A DNA stretch of 64,000 bases, taken from the NCBI RefSeq assembly GCF_013248995.1, contig NZ_JABRPK010000002.1:868001-932000 (forward strand), in the 5' to 3' direction. The translations under genes and the position numbers were made by a program. Positions within the stretch are counted from its first letter, which is position 1; the number at the start of each line of letters is the position of its first letter. The stretch comes from Frigoribacterium sp. VKM Ac-2836. Its GTDB lineage: Bacteria > Actinomycetota > Actinomycetes > Actinomycetales > Microbacteriaceae. Below the pieces are notes generated by a model. It saw only the letters and a program-made list of their open reading frames with translations, was not told the origin of the DNA and searched no databases. Below are positions 16,646 to 24,958 of this stretch, in pieces.

Positions 16646-18004
16646 ATGAGGCGCCTGCTGTACGAGGCGCGCCGCGCCGCCTCGTCGCCGAACCGCAACG
16701 CCCGGTCGGCGACCGTCTTCGGTCGTCTCCTCGGCGCCGCGTTCGTCGTCTGCCTGCTGACCGGCCTGTACAGCCATTTCCTGCAGGAGCCGCTCGACGG
16801 GATGCGGTTCCCGACGAGCCCCGTCTGGCTCTACCAGGTGAGCCAGGGCATCCACATCACCGCCGGCATCGCCTGCATCCCGCTGCTGCTGGCCAAGCTC
16901 CACTCGGTGTTCCCCCAGCTCTTCCAGTACCCGCCGATCAAGCACCCCGTCGACGTGCTCGAACGCGCCTCCATCGCCCTGTTCGTCGCGACGACGATCC
17001 TCCAGCTGGTCACCGGACTGCTCAACACGTACCAGTACTACCCGTGGCCGTTCCCGTTCAAGCAGGTGCACTTCGCGCTGTCGTTCGTGATCATCGGCTC
17101 GCTCGCGATCCACATCGCGGTGAAGTTGCCGCTGATCACCCGCTACTGGCGGGCCCGGGACAGCTACGACGCCGACGGACGCGTCGTCGAGCCGTCGGCC
17201 GAACTCGACGAGGCCCGCGCCGCGTTCGTCGGCGAGTCCGAGGCGACCGCCGAGCTCGCCCGCTTCCGGGCGGTGCGTGACGCCGACGTGACGCGACGTG
17301 ACCGGGACCAGCACGCCGCGCCTCCGGCTCCCGTCCGCGGACTCACGGGCCGCGTCATCCGCTGGATCGACTCCGCGCACGAGGTCGACCGCGAACCGGG
17401 CCGGGCCCGCGTGTCTCGGCGTGGTTTCTTCACCGCGGCCGGTGTCGCCACCGGGGGAGTCGTCGCCCTCACCGCCGGTCAGTCGTTCGCTCCGCTCTCG
17501 CCTCTGAACGCCTTCGCCCCGAGGCAGCGCGGACTCGGTCCGAACGACCTGCCGATCAACCGCACGGCCGCCGCGGCCCAGGTGCTCGAGACGGCCATGG
17601 ACCCCGACTGGCGCCTCGACGTCGTGGTCCGCGGCGTCGCGACCTCGTTCACGCTCGACGTGCTCCGCGGATTCGACCGTGCCGACGAGCGCCTGCCGAT
17701 CGCCTGTGTCGAGGGCTGGAGCCAGACCGGTGCCTGGCGCGGGGTCCGCCTCGTCGACCTGTTGGCCGCCGCCGGAGCCCCGACCGACCGTCGTCTCAGA
17801 TTGACCAGCCTCGAGAAGAAGGGCGGTTACCGCGTGACCGAGATGGGCCCCGAGTACGCCTCCGACCCGCGCACCCTCGTCGCCCTCGAGTTGAACGGCG
17901 AGCCGCTCAGCATCGACCACGGCTACCCGGCGCGCATGATCGCCCCGGGCCGGCCCGGCGTGTTGCAGACCAAGTGGCTCAGCTCGATCGAGGTGCTCTC
18001 GTGA
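16646..18004 (+). CDS. Membrane-anchored molybdopterin oxidoreductase: b-type cytochrome domain fused to SUOX/YedY-like domain
   Basis: 452 residues in one chain. Residues about 25-175 form four membrane helices with spaced histidines (TGLYSHFLQ, QGIHITAG, LAKLHSVFPQ, QVHFALSF, LAIHIAVK), consistent with a haem b-binding anchor. A hydrophilic linker (175-250) leads to VSRRGFFTAAGVATGG, an internal twin-arginine-like motif ahead of another hydrophobic stretch. The rest is a sulfite-oxidase-fold molybdopterin domain whose IACVEGWSQTGAWRGV holds the predicted Mo-ligating cysteine. It probably passes electrons between the quinone pool and an extracytoplasmic substrate, like MsrPQ but fused; the substrate is unknown. 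The nearby moa/moe/mod genes fit this reading. Confidence 0.8.
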   Translation: MRRLLYEARRAASSPNRNARSATVFGRLLGAAFVVCLLTGLYSHFLQEPLDGMRFPTSPVWLYQVSQGIHITAGIACIPLLLAKLHSVFPQLFQYPPIKHPVDVLERASIALFVATTILQLVTGLLNTYQYYPWPFPFKQVHFALSFVIIGSLAIHIAVKLPLITRYWRARDSYDADGRVVEPSAELDEARAAFVGESEATAELARFRAVRDADVTRRDRDQHAAPPAPVRGLTGRVIRWIDSAHEVDREPGRARVSRRGFFTAAGVATGGVVALTAGQSFAPLSPLNAFAPRQRGLGPNDLPINRTAAAAQVLETAMDPDWRLDVVVRGVATSFTLDVLRGFDRADERLPIACVEGWSQTGAWRGVRLVDLLAAAGAPTDRRLRLTSLEKKGGYRVTEMGPEYASDPRTLVALELNGEPLSIDHGYPARMIAPGRPGVLQTKWLSSIEVLS

Positions 18005-18507
18005 CCGCGCGGGTGCCTTCGGCCGTGTCGAACCCAGGAGGCGCGGGCACCTCGAGCACCGTCCGCGTCGTCCGCGGGGTGCTGATCGCCCTCGGCGTCG
18101 CCCTGATCGGCCTCGGCGGCTGGGTGCTCACCGACACGGTGAACCCGAACCGGTACGGCGGGCTGCTGCTCTGGCTGGTCGGCTCGGTCGTCGTGCACGA
18201 CGCCGTGCTGGCTCCCGTGGTGGCCGTGGTCTCGCTGGTCGTCCGGCGGACCGGGCGTCGTGTCCGTCCGGCCATCCTGTGGATCGTGCAGGGCGCCGTC
18301 GTCGTCGGGGCGATCTTCTCGCTGGTCGTCGTGCCCGAGATCGTCGCGAAGGCGAAGGGACCGAAGAACGAGACGGTGCTGCCGTTCGACTACGGCCTGC
18401 GCCTCGCCGTCCTCTGGCTCGTGATCGCGGCCCTGACCGCCGGCCTGGTCGCGCTCTACCTGGCGCGCAGGCGGCAGAAGGTGCGACCGTCGACCGACCA
18501 GGTCTGA
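18001..18507 (+). CDS. Four-helix integral membrane protein of unknown function
   Basis: 168 residues with four hydrophobic segments (VLIALGVALIGLGGWVL, LLLWLVGSVVVHDAVLAPV, ILWIVQGAVVVGAIFSLVVV, LAVLWLVIAALTAGLVALYL) and a basic C-terminus. I do not recognise the family. Start GTG overlaps the oxidoreductase stop (GTGA), so it is co-translated with the molybdoenzyme and may be an accessory membrane subunit; that is inference from position. A His and an Asp lie inside the second segment. The 3' end overlaps the convergent methyltransferase gene by 52 bp. Confidence 0.7.
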   Translation: MTARVPSAVSNPGGAGTSSTVRVVRGVLIALGVALIGLGGWVLTDTVNPNRYGGLLLWLVGSVVVHDAVLAPVVAVVSLVVRRTGRRVRPAILWIVQGAVVVGAIFSLVVVPEIVAKAKGPKNETVLPFDYGLRLAVLWLVIAALTAGLVALYLARRRQKVRPSTDQV

Positions 18508-19160
18508 GCGACCCGGAGACCGGCGCGTCGGGCGTGCCGGTGCAGGGCTTCCCGGCCGACCTCGGCCCAGGGGAAGGTCGCGCTCTCGTGACCCTGGTCG
18601 TCGACCACGTGGGCCTCGTAGCTGTCGTCGAGCGAGGCCTGGGGGGCGGTCTCGACGACGATCGAGCCGGTCGACGTGAGGATCTCGGCGCAGCGGGTCA
18701 GCAGCGCGGTCGGGTCGCCGCCGATGCCGACGTTGCCGTCCAGCAGCAGGGCGAGGTTCCATTCGCCTTCACGGGGCAGGGGGTCGAACACCGAGCCCCC
18801 GGCAACGGGCAGGCCGGCCTCGAGGGCCATCGCGACGGCGGTCGGTGAGACGTCGAGCCCGAGCACGGTGAGCCCGCGGTCGACCGCGGCGCGCACCATG
18901 CGCGCGGGGCCGCAACCGATGTCGAGCACCGGACCGGTCTCGTGGTCGAGGGTCGTGAGGTCGGCGGCGTCGGCGTCGGCGCTCCAGCGCGCCACGTCGA
19001 AGGGTTCGTCACCGTCGCCGGACGAGGGGGGCGACGCGGGCCGGCCGGCGGCACCGGCCATGCGGACGAGCTGCAGCTGGCCTTCGTGACGCAGGGCGCG
19101 GGCGTAGGGCTCCGCGCCTCCTGATCCGAAGGTGGCGGGTTGTTCGGGGGCGATGGTCAC
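18456..19160 (-). CDS. Class I SAM-dependent methyltransferase
   Basis: 234 residues. Motif I is GPVLDIGCGPARMVRAAVDRG and the post-I acidic residue is in LTVLGLDVS; LALLLDGNVGIGGDP and IVVETAPQASL follow. The substrate is not evident. It is the last gene of a three-gene minus-strand operon (GT2, DUF2064, methyltransferase); the start GTG overlaps the preceding stop as GTGA. The 52-bp antiparallel overlap with the membrane protein gene covers the last 16 codons of each. Confidence 0.82.
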   Translation of the reverse strand: MTIAPEQPATFGSGGAEPYARALRHEGQLQLVRMAGAAGRPASPPSSGDGDEPFDVARWSADADAADLTTLDHETGPVLDIGCGPARMVRAAVDRGLTVLGLDVSPTAVAMALEAGLPVAGGSVFDPLPREGEWNLALLLDGNVGIGGDPTALLTRCAEILTSTGSIVVETAPQASLDDSYEAHVVDDQGHESATFPWAEVGREALHRHARRAGLRVAQTWSVDGRTFCRLRAR

Positions 19161-19837
19161 GGGGTGACCCCTTCTGTGGCGGGATCGGTCGTGCGGGCGA
19201 CGCCGTTCGTGGTGGTGTTGGTGGCTTCGGCGTGCCGCAGGGCGGCGGCGAACCGGCTCTCGGGTGCGGTGGCCGCGACGAGGCGGGCGTCGTCGATGGT
19301 GTCGACGTCGACGAGTTCGGGCAGCATGCGCACGGTGAGGCCGGCGTCGGCGAGTCGGCGGAGCTGGTGGGCGCCCGTGTCGTCCTGGGACATCGGCACG
19401 CCGCGCAGCAGGTCGCCGGTGGGGCGGGCGAGGCCCAGAGCCCAGAACCCGCCGTCGTTCGCGGGGCCGAACCACGCGTCGACGTCGTCGGTCCAGTCGT
19501 CGAAGACCGGGGCGAGTGCCTCGACCGTCACCTGGGGCGTGTCCATGCCGATCAGCACGGTCTTCCCGTCGACCTCGTCGAAGAGGGCGCCGAGGCGTGC
19601 GTCGAGGTCGCCACCGATCTGAGGGATCACATCGAAGTCTTCGGAGCCGACGGGCCTGCGGTTGCCGTCGAACAGCAACACGCGCCGCGTGGCCAGGAGG
19701 CGGCGGGCGACCTCGAGGGTGTCCTGGATCGCGGCGGCCGCGACGTCGGCGGCCTGCTCGAGGCTGAGCGGGGGGTGCAGTCGGGTCTTGACCTTGCCCG
19801 GGATCGTCTCTTTCGCGATCACCACGAGGGTCGTCAT
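19157..19837 (-). CDS. DUF2064 / TIGR04282-family nucleotidyltransferase-like glycosyltransferase
   Basis: 226 residues with a GT-A/nucleotidyltransferase fold. TTLVVIAKETIPGKVKTRL is the family opening, IGMDTPQV carries the metal-binding Asp, and FGPANDGGFWALGL is the family hallmark. The family (cofC/mobA-related fold) is annotated as an arsenosugar-type glycosyltransferase in some bacteria, but no substrate is proven here. ATGA overlap with the upstream GT2 gene and GTGA overlap with the downstream methyltransferase indicate one operon. Confidence 0.82.
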   Translation of the reverse strand: MTTLVVIAKETIPGKVKTRLHPPLSLEQAADVAAAAIQDTLEVARRLLATRRVLLFDGNRRPVGSEDFDVIPQIGGDLDARLGALFDEVDGKTVLIGMDTPQVTVEALAPVFDDWTDDVDAWFGPANDGGFWALGLARPTGDLLRGVPMSQDDTGAHQLRRLADAGLTVRMLPELVDVDTIDDARLVAATAPESRFAAALRHAEATNTTTNGVARTTDPATEGVTP

Positions 19838-20502
19838 CGGCCGACCTCCCTCAGGAGTCGGGACATGTCCTTGATCGCGACGGACGTCCCGCGGATGGTG
19901 CCGGTCACCTTGCTGCGGCCGACCCGGGGCGAGTACGGGGCGTCCTGTTCGACGATCCGCCAGCCGGCTTCGCTGGCGCGCAGCACCATCTCGAGCGGGT
20001 AACCGCTGCGGCGGTCCTTCAGGTCGAGGTCGAGCAGCGCCTGGCGGCGGGCGACGCGCATCGGCCCGAGGTCGTGCAGTGCCACGCCGCTGGCCCGTCG
20101 CATGAGGTGCGAGAGGGCGAGATTGGCGAGGCGCGCGTGCACCGGCCAGGCCCCTCGGGTGGTCGGGCGCCGGCGACCGAGGACGAGGTCGGCCTCACCG
20201 GCCATCACGGGGGCCGCGAGGGCCACGAGGTCGGAGGGGTCCATCGAGGCGTCGGCGTCGCAGAAGGCGACGTAGTCGGCGGTGGCGGCTTCGAGACCGG
20301 CGTGGGCCGCGCTGCCGAAGCCGCGCCGCGCCTCCTGCACCACCGTCGCGCCGTGGTCGGCGGCGACGCGGGCGGAGTCGTCGGTCGAGCCGTTGTCGAC
20401 GACGATCGCGTGCCAGCCCTCGGGCAGTCGACCGAGCACCCAGGGCAACGCCCCTTCTTCGTCGAGGCAGGGAAGCACGACGTCTACTCGGGGGCTGCTC
20501 AT
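19834..20502 (-). CDS. Family 2 glycosyltransferase (dolichyl-phosphate-mannose synthase-like)
   Basis: 222 residues, GT-A fold, no membrane segment. VDVVLPCLDEEGALPWVL, IVVDNGSTDDSARVA, and CDADASMDPSDL (DxD-type metal site) are the GT2 motifs; VLGRRRPTTRGAW and LHDLGPMRVARR resemble the DPMS/polyprenyl-phosphate glycosyltransferase group. It could make the lipid-linked sugar used by the GT-C enzymes nearby, which is inference. The ATG lies 7 nt downstream of TACAGT on this strand, so it heads the operon with a leaderless-type start. Confidence 0.82.
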   Translation of the reverse strand: MSSPRVDVVLPCLDEEGALPWVLGRLPEGWHAIVVDNGSTDDSARVAADHGATVVQEARRGFGSAAHAGLEAATADYVAFCDADASMDPSDLVALAAPVMAGEADLVLGRRRPTTRGAWPVHARLANLALSHLMRRASGVALHDLGPMRVARRQALLDLDLKDRRSGYPLEMVLRASEAGWRIVEQDAPYSPRVGRSKVTGTIRGTSVAIKDMSRLLREVGR

Positions 20503-20552
20503 CCTGTCGACTGTACGGATGCGATCCCATGAAGGTGATGGGAGCGGACGGT

Positions 20553-20576
20553 GCACGCCCCGAACGGGGGGCGTGC
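20553..20576 (-). terminator. Hairpin between epimerase and GT2 operons
   Basis: GCACGCCCC and GGGGCGTGC form a 9-bp stem with a 6-nt loop, in the 107-bp spacer 34 nt beyond the epimerase stop and before the GT2 promoter. It probably separates the two minus-strand operons. Confidence 0.5.
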
Positions 20577-20609
20577 CGTCGTTCCGGTCCGTTCCCGGGG
20601 TGTCTCCGT

Positions 20610-21731
20610 CTAGCGGACGACCGCGGCGCGCAGCGGGGCGGTCGCGAACTCGTGCATGCCCTGCTCGAAGGTCACGCTCGGCCGCCAGCCCAGCTCGTCG
20701 CGGAGCCGTGCCGACGACGCCGTGACGTGCCGCACGTCGCCCGCGCGGTACTCGCCGGTGACGACGGGGGCCGGTCCGGCGGCCTCGCGGGCCAGGGCCT
20801 CGGCCATCTCGCCGATGGTGTGCACGGTGCCACTGCCGACGTTGAACGCGCGGAAGGTGTCGGCCGGTTGCGTGGCCGTCCACTCGAGGGCCGCGAGGTT
20901 CGCCGAGGCGATGTCGCGGACGTGCACGAAGTCGCGACGCTGGGCGCCGTCCTCGAAGACACGCGGCGCCTCGCCGCGCTCGAGCGCCGAACGGAAGAGC
21001 GAGGCCACACCGGCGTAGGGCGTGTTCTGGGGCATGCCCGGGCCGTAGACGTTGTGGTACCTCAGCGCGGCGGCCCGCCCGCCGGTGCTGCGCGCCCACG
21101 AGGTCGACAGATGCTCTTGCGTCAGCTTGGTGATGGCGTAGACGTTGCGCGGATCGAGCGGGGCCTCCTCGCTGATCAGCTGCGGCTCGAGCAGCTCGCC
21201 CGCCTCGTCGCGGGGGTCGAAGACGCCGGCGTCGAGATCGGCGATGCGGCGGGGCGCCGGGCGTTCGGTCGCGCCGGACGAGGTGCGGTAGCTGCCCTCG
21301 CCGTAGACGACCATCGACGACGCCACGACGAGACGGTCGACGCCGGCGCGGTCCATCGCCGCGAGCACGACGGCCGTACCGAGCTCGTTCGACGACACGT
21401 AGTCGGGCGCGTCCTGGAAGTCCACGCCGAGCCCGACCTTGGCCGCCTGGTGGCAGACCGCGTCGACACCCACGAGTGCCCGGTCGACGGTGTCGGTGTC
21501 GCGCACGTCGCCGTGCACGAAGTCGACCCGCGGGTCGATCGTCGGCTCGCCGCCGTGCACGTCCGGTCGCAACGAGTCGAGCACCCGCACCCGCCAGCCG
21601 CGCTCGAGCGCGAGGTCGACGACGGTCGACCCGATGAAGCCCGCCCCGCCGGTGACGAGCAGCAACCCCGGTCCGTCGGAGGTGGAGGCCGCGGTGGTCT
21701 CGTCGGACGAGGAGGCGCGGGGCGCGGTCAC
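20610..21731 (-). CDS. NAD-dependent epimerase/dehydratase (extended SDR)
   Basis: 373 residues. VTGGAGFIGSTVVDLALERG is the Rossmann GxxGxxG loop; VHGDVRD, CHQAAKVGLG, VASSMVVYGEG and YAITKLTQEH (the YxxxK pair) are extended short-chain dehydrogenase motifs; LRYHNVYGPGMPQN and RDFVHVRDIASAN are typical of UDP-sugar 4-epimerase/dehydratase-like members. The exact nucleotide sugar is not determined. The start is GTG, overlapping the mtnP-like stop (GTGA), with an Ala/Ser/Thr-rich lead of about 20 residues containing a copy of the GGAGGCGCGG word. Confidence 0.83.
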   Translation of the reverse strand: MTAPRASSSDETTAASTSDGPGLLLVTGGAGFIGSTVVDLALERGWRVRVLDSLRPDVHGGEPTIDPRVDFVHGDVRDTDTVDRALVGVDAVCHQAAKVGLGVDFQDAPDYVSSNELGTAVVLAAMDRAGVDRLVVASSMVVYGEGSYRTSSGATERPAPRRIADLDAGVFDPRDEAGELLEPQLISEEAPLDPRNVYAITKLTQEHLSTSWARSTGGRAAALRYHNVYGPGMPQNTPYAGVASLFRSALERGEAPRVFEDGAQRRDFVHVRDIASANLAALEWTATQPADTFRAFNVGSGTVHTIGEMAEALAREAAGPAPVVTGEYRAGDVRHVTASSARLRDELGWRPSVTFEQGMHEFATAPLRAAVVR

Positions 21732-22642
21732 AGCGCGGCCTTCCGTCCCGAGACGGGCCGCGCGAGAACCTCGGCCACCGCCCCGGGCGGCATCAGCTCG
21801 CGCGGCGAGTAGTCGTCCGGCATCGCGGCGACGACGGACTCGATGGCCGCGACGATGCGCGGTTGGGCGGCCGCGAGTCGTTCGAAGACGAGCGAGGCGC
21901 TGACGGCGTCGGCATCCGGGGCGTCGCCCTCGGCCGGTGCCAGGCCGGCGTCGCTGTCGGTGACGTACGAGATGTTGACGGCTCCCATGCCGAGCTCGAG
22001 GGTGAGCGGGATCTCGGGGTACATCGTCATGTTGACCGTGTGCGCCCCCGCGGCGCGGAACCAGAGCGACTCGGCGCGGGTCGAGAAGCGCGGCCCCTGG
22101 ATCACCACGCAGGTGCCGGTCGCGGCGAAGGGCTCGCCCTGCGCCTCGAGGGCCTCGATCGCGGCCGCCCGCAGCACGGGGTCGAACGGGTCGGCGGCGA
22201 TGAGGTGCTGCACCTGGCCCTCGACGTCGAAGAACGTGTCGCGTCGTCCCCAGGTGCGGTCGATGAACTGGTCCGTCACCACCATGGTGCCGGGGGCGAC
22301 GTCGGGGCTGACCCCGCCGACCGCCGAGGACGACACGATCGCCTTGGCACCCAGCGACGCGAGCGCCCACACGTTCGCCCGGTAGTCGATCAGGTGCGGG
22401 GCGACCGCGTGCCCCGCGCCGTGCCGGGTGAGGAACGCCACGCGCTTGCCGCCCAGCTCGCCGATCGTCACCTCGCTCGAGGTGGGGCCGTAGGGCGTCT
22501 CGACCACGTGTCGCGTCGCCTCACCGTCGGCGAAGAGCGAGTACAGCCCCGATCCGCCGATGACGGCGACGTCGACGGGCGGCGGCCCCGAGGAGGGGCG
22601 GGTGGGCTGGGGGACGTCGGTCTCGGTCGCGGGGTCGGTCAC
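21728..22642 (-). CDS. mtnP: S-methyl-5'-thioadenosine phosphorylase
   Basis: 304 residues. The enzyme splits methylthioadenosine, a by-product of polyamine and other SAM reactions, to adenine and methylthioribose-1-phosphate. VAVIGGSGLYSLF, FLTRHGAGHAVAPHLIDYRAN, VIQGPRFSTRAES and HTVNMTMYPEIPLTLELG are the purine-nucleoside-phosphorylase family motifs in the order expected of MTAP. GTG at 22642 is 7 nt behind TAGCGT. It is divergent from moeA and forms an operon with the epimerase. Confidence 0.9.
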   Translation of the reverse strand: MTDPATETDVPQPTRPSSGPPPVDVAVIGGSGLYSLFADGEATRHVVETPYGPTSSEVTIGELGGKRVAFLTRHGAGHAVAPHLIDYRANVWALASLGAKAIVSSSAVGGVSPDVAPGTMVVTDQFIDRTWGRRDTFFDVEGQVQHLIAADPFDPVLRAAAIEALEAQGEPFAATGTCVVIQGPRFSTRAESLWFRAAGAHTVNMTMYPEIPLTLELGMGAVNISYVTDSDAGLAPAEGDAPDADAVSASLVFERLAAAQPRIVAAIESVVAAMPDDYSPRELMPPGAVAEVLARPVSGRKAAL

Positions 22643-22648
22643 CCCCGA

Positions 22649-22655
22649 TACGCTA
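22649..22655. promoter_or_regulatory. Symmetrical bidirectional -10 element between mtnP and moeA
   Basis: TACGCTA reads TACGCT on the plus strand and TAGCGT on the minus strand, each a good -10 box. The minus one ends 7 nt before the mtnP GTG (leaderless); the plus one leaves a leader of about 20 nt with GAGAGGAA before the moeA GTG. Confidence 0.5.
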
Positions 22656-22680
22656 CTGACGATCGCCCGAGAGGAACCGC

Positions 22681-23958
22681 GTGCGCACCATCGAGACCCA
22701 CCTCGCCGAGGTCACGGCCGTCGTCGAGGCCGCCGTGCGGGCCCGGCCGGTCGACGCGCTCGTGGTCAGCCCCGAGGCACTCGCCGCTCGCCCCGACCGG
22801 TACCGCGACCGGGTGCTCGCCGCCGACGTCGTCGCCCCGATCGACCTGCCACCCTTCGCGAACTCCCAGATGGACGGCTACGCCGTCCACACCTCGGGGC
22901 TCGACCCGGCCGGCCCCACCGTCCTCCGGGTCGCGCCGCGCATCCCCGCCGGACGGGCCGCCCCCGACCTGGTCGTCGGCACCGCGGCCCCGATCATGAC
23001 CGGCGCGGCCGTCCCCGCCGGCGCGGACGCGATCGTGCCCATCGAGAAGGTCTCGCCCGACACGTTCCCTCCCGTCGGGGTCGACGCCGTCGTCGAGGTG
23101 CCCGCCGGCGTGTCCTCCGGGGCCTTCGTCCGAGCCGCGGGCAGCGACGTCGCCGCAGGCTCCGTGCTCTTCGCGGCCGGGACGCGACTGACACCCGCCC
23201 GGTGGGGCGTGCTCGCCGCCTCCGGCATCGACGCGGTCGAGGTACGCAGCCGCCCGCGCCTCCTCCTGGTCTCCACCGGCGAAGAGCTCGCGGCACCCGG
23301 TGCTCCCCTCGGGCCCGGCCAGATCCACGACGCGAACGGTGTCGCACTGGCCTCGGCGCTCGCCGAGATCGGCGTGGTCGTCACGACCGCCCGGGTCACC
23401 GACGACGCGGCCGCCTTGCTCGCCGTCGTCGCCCGGCACGCCGACGAGGTCGACCTCGTGCTGACGAGCGGCGGGGTCAGCGCGGGGGCGTACGAGGTCG
23501 TGCGCGACGCGTTCGAGGGCTCGGGCGTCACGTTCGGGCCGGTCGCCATGCAGCCCGGTGGTCCGCAGGGGTGGGGCACCGTGCGCGTGCACGACCGTGA
23601 GCTGCCCGTCGTCTGCTTCCCCGGCAACCCGGTCAGCTCGCTCGTGTCGTTCGAGGCCTTCCTGCGTCCCGCCCTGCACGGTGTCACGGCGGTCGGCCGA
23701 CCCCGGCGGCGGTGGTCGGTGCCCATGGCGCACCCGGTGGACTCGCCGGTCGGCAAGCACCAGCTGCGTCGCGGGCGGGTCGACGTCGACGGTCGGGCCC
23801 ACCTCGTCGGCGGGCCGAGCTCGCACCTGCTCGCCGCCCACGCCGAGGCCACCGTGCTGGTCTCGATCCCCGTCGGCGTGGACCGCCTCGACGAGGGCGA
23901 CCGGGTCGAGGTCTGGGCGCTCGACGACCCCGCACCCCACGAGAAGGCCGACCGATGA
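22681..23958 (+). CDS. moeA: Molybdopterin molybdenumtransferase MoeA
   Basis: 425 residues. It inserts molybdate into adenylylated molybdopterin to give active cofactor. Domain I has DLPPFANSQMDGYAV; the MoCF-binding domain has LLLVSTGEELAAPGAPLGPGQIHDANG (start and end of this region), VLTSGGVSAGAYEVV and MQPGGPQGWGTV with VVCFPGNPVSSLVSFE. The C-terminal domain IV is present. The GTG start has GAGAGGAA 6-13 nt upstream. It heads moeA-moaC-mogA-moaE, each overlapping the next by ATGA. Confidence 0.95.
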   Translation: MRTIETHLAEVTAVVEAAVRARPVDALVVSPEALAARPDRYRDRVLAADVVAPIDLPPFANSQMDGYAVHTSGLDPAGPTVLRVAPRIPAGRAAPDLVVGTAAPIMTGAAVPAGADAIVPIEKVSPDTFPPVGVDAVVEVPAGVSSGAFVRAAGSDVAAGSVLFAAGTRLTPARWGVLAASGIDAVEVRSRPRLLLVSTGEELAAPGAPLGPGQIHDANGVALASALAEIGVVVTTARVTDDAAALLAVVARHADEVDLVLTSGGVSAGAYEVVRDAFEGSGVTFGPVAMQPGGPQGWGTVRVHDRELPVVCFPGNPVSSLVSFEAFLRPALHGVTAVGRPRRRWSVPMAHPVDSPVGKHQLRRGRVDVDGRAHLVGGPSSHLLAAHAEATVLVSIPVGVDRLDEGDRVEVWALDDPAPHEKADR

Positions 23959-24428
23959 CCGACACCCCGCTCTCCCACGTCCGCGACGACGGCACCGCCC
24001 ACATGGTCGACGTGACTGGCAAATCCGAGACGAAGCGCATCGCCACCGCGCAGGCCGTCCTGACCACCCGGCCCGACGTCGTCGCGAGGTTGGTCGACGG
24101 CTCGCTGCCCAAGGGCGAGGCCCTCGGTACCGCCCGCATCGCCGGCATCCTGGCCGCCAAGCAGACGCCAACGCTCATCCCGCTCTGCCACCCGCTGCCG
24201 CTCGGCGCGATCACCGTCGACTTCCAGACGGCCGAGGCGCAGGTCACCGTGATCGCTCGCGTCTCGACCCGGGGTGTCACCGGGGTCGAGATGGAGGCCC
24301 TGACCGCCGCCTCGGTCGCCGCCCTGACCCTCTTCGACATGATCAAGGCGGTCGACGCGCTCGCCGTCATCGGCGAGATCAAGGTGCTCGACAAGCAGGG
24401 CGGCAAGTCGGGGGACTGGTCACGATGA
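23955..24428 (+). CDS. moaC: Cyclic pyranopterin monophosphate synthase MoaC
   Basis: 157 residues, usual length. It converts 3',8-cyclo-GTP from MoaA into cPMP. The substrate-site motifs KQTPTLIPLCHPLPL and GVEMEALTAASVAALTLFDM, and DVTGKSETKR-type opening, are all intact. ATG overlaps the moeA stop. Confidence 0.96.
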   Translation: MTDTPLSHVRDDGTAHMVDVTGKSETKRIATAQAVLTTRPDVVARLVDGSLPKGEALGTARIAGILAAKQTPTLIPLCHPLPLGAITVDFQTAEAQVTVIARVSTRGVTGVEMEALTAASVAALTLFDMIKAVDALAVIGEIKVLDKQGGKSGDWSR

Positions 24429-24958
24429 GCGGCGACGCACCCGAGGTCGAGACCCGTCGTGCCGTCGTCGTGGTCGCCTCGACGCGCGCCGCCGCCGGCA
24501 CCGCCGACGACACGACCGGCCCCGTCATCCGCGACTGGTTCGTCGCACGGGGGTGGCTGGTCGAGGGGCCCGTCGTCGTGGCCGACGGCGAACCGGTCGG
24601 GGCGGTGCTCGAGGCCGCGCTCGAGTGGGGTGTCGACGCCGTCGTCACCACCGGGGGGACGGGCGTGTCGCCGACCGATGCGACCCCCGAGATGACCCTG
24701 CCGCTGCTCGATCGCGAACTGCCCGGCATCGCCGAAGAACTCCGCCGACGTGGTGCGATCTCGACGCCCCTGGCCGTCCTCTCCCGCGGGCTGGCCGGCG
24801 TGGCCGGCGGCACCTTCGTCGTCAACCTGCCCGGCTCCCGCGGCGGGGTGCGCGACGGGCTCGCCGTGCTCGACGACGTCCTCGACCACGTGGTCGACCA
24901 GCTGCACGGGGTCGACCACGCCCAGAACCGCCACCCGAGTCCCGAGGGGGCCGCATGA
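24425..24958 (+). CDS. mogA: Molybdopterin adenylyltransferase MogA/MoaB family
   Basis: 177 residues. It adenylates molybdopterin before molybdenum insertion by MoeA. AVVVVASTRAAAG and VVTTGGTGVSPTDATPEMT (the conserved MPT-binding GGTG motif) and NLPGSRGGVRDGLAVL are present. The ATG overlaps the moaC stop. MogA and MoaB cannot be told apart safely from sequence alone; the short stand-alone domain and context support this role. Confidence 0.92.
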   Translation: MSGDAPEVETRRAVVVVASTRAAAGTADDTTGPVIRDWFVARGWLVEGPVVVADGEPVGAVLEAALEWGVDAVVTTGGTGVSPTDATPEMTLPLLDRELPGIAEELRRRGAISTPLAVLSRGLAGVAGGTFVVNLPGSRGGVRDGLAVLDDVLDHVVDQLHGVDHAQNRHPSPEGAA

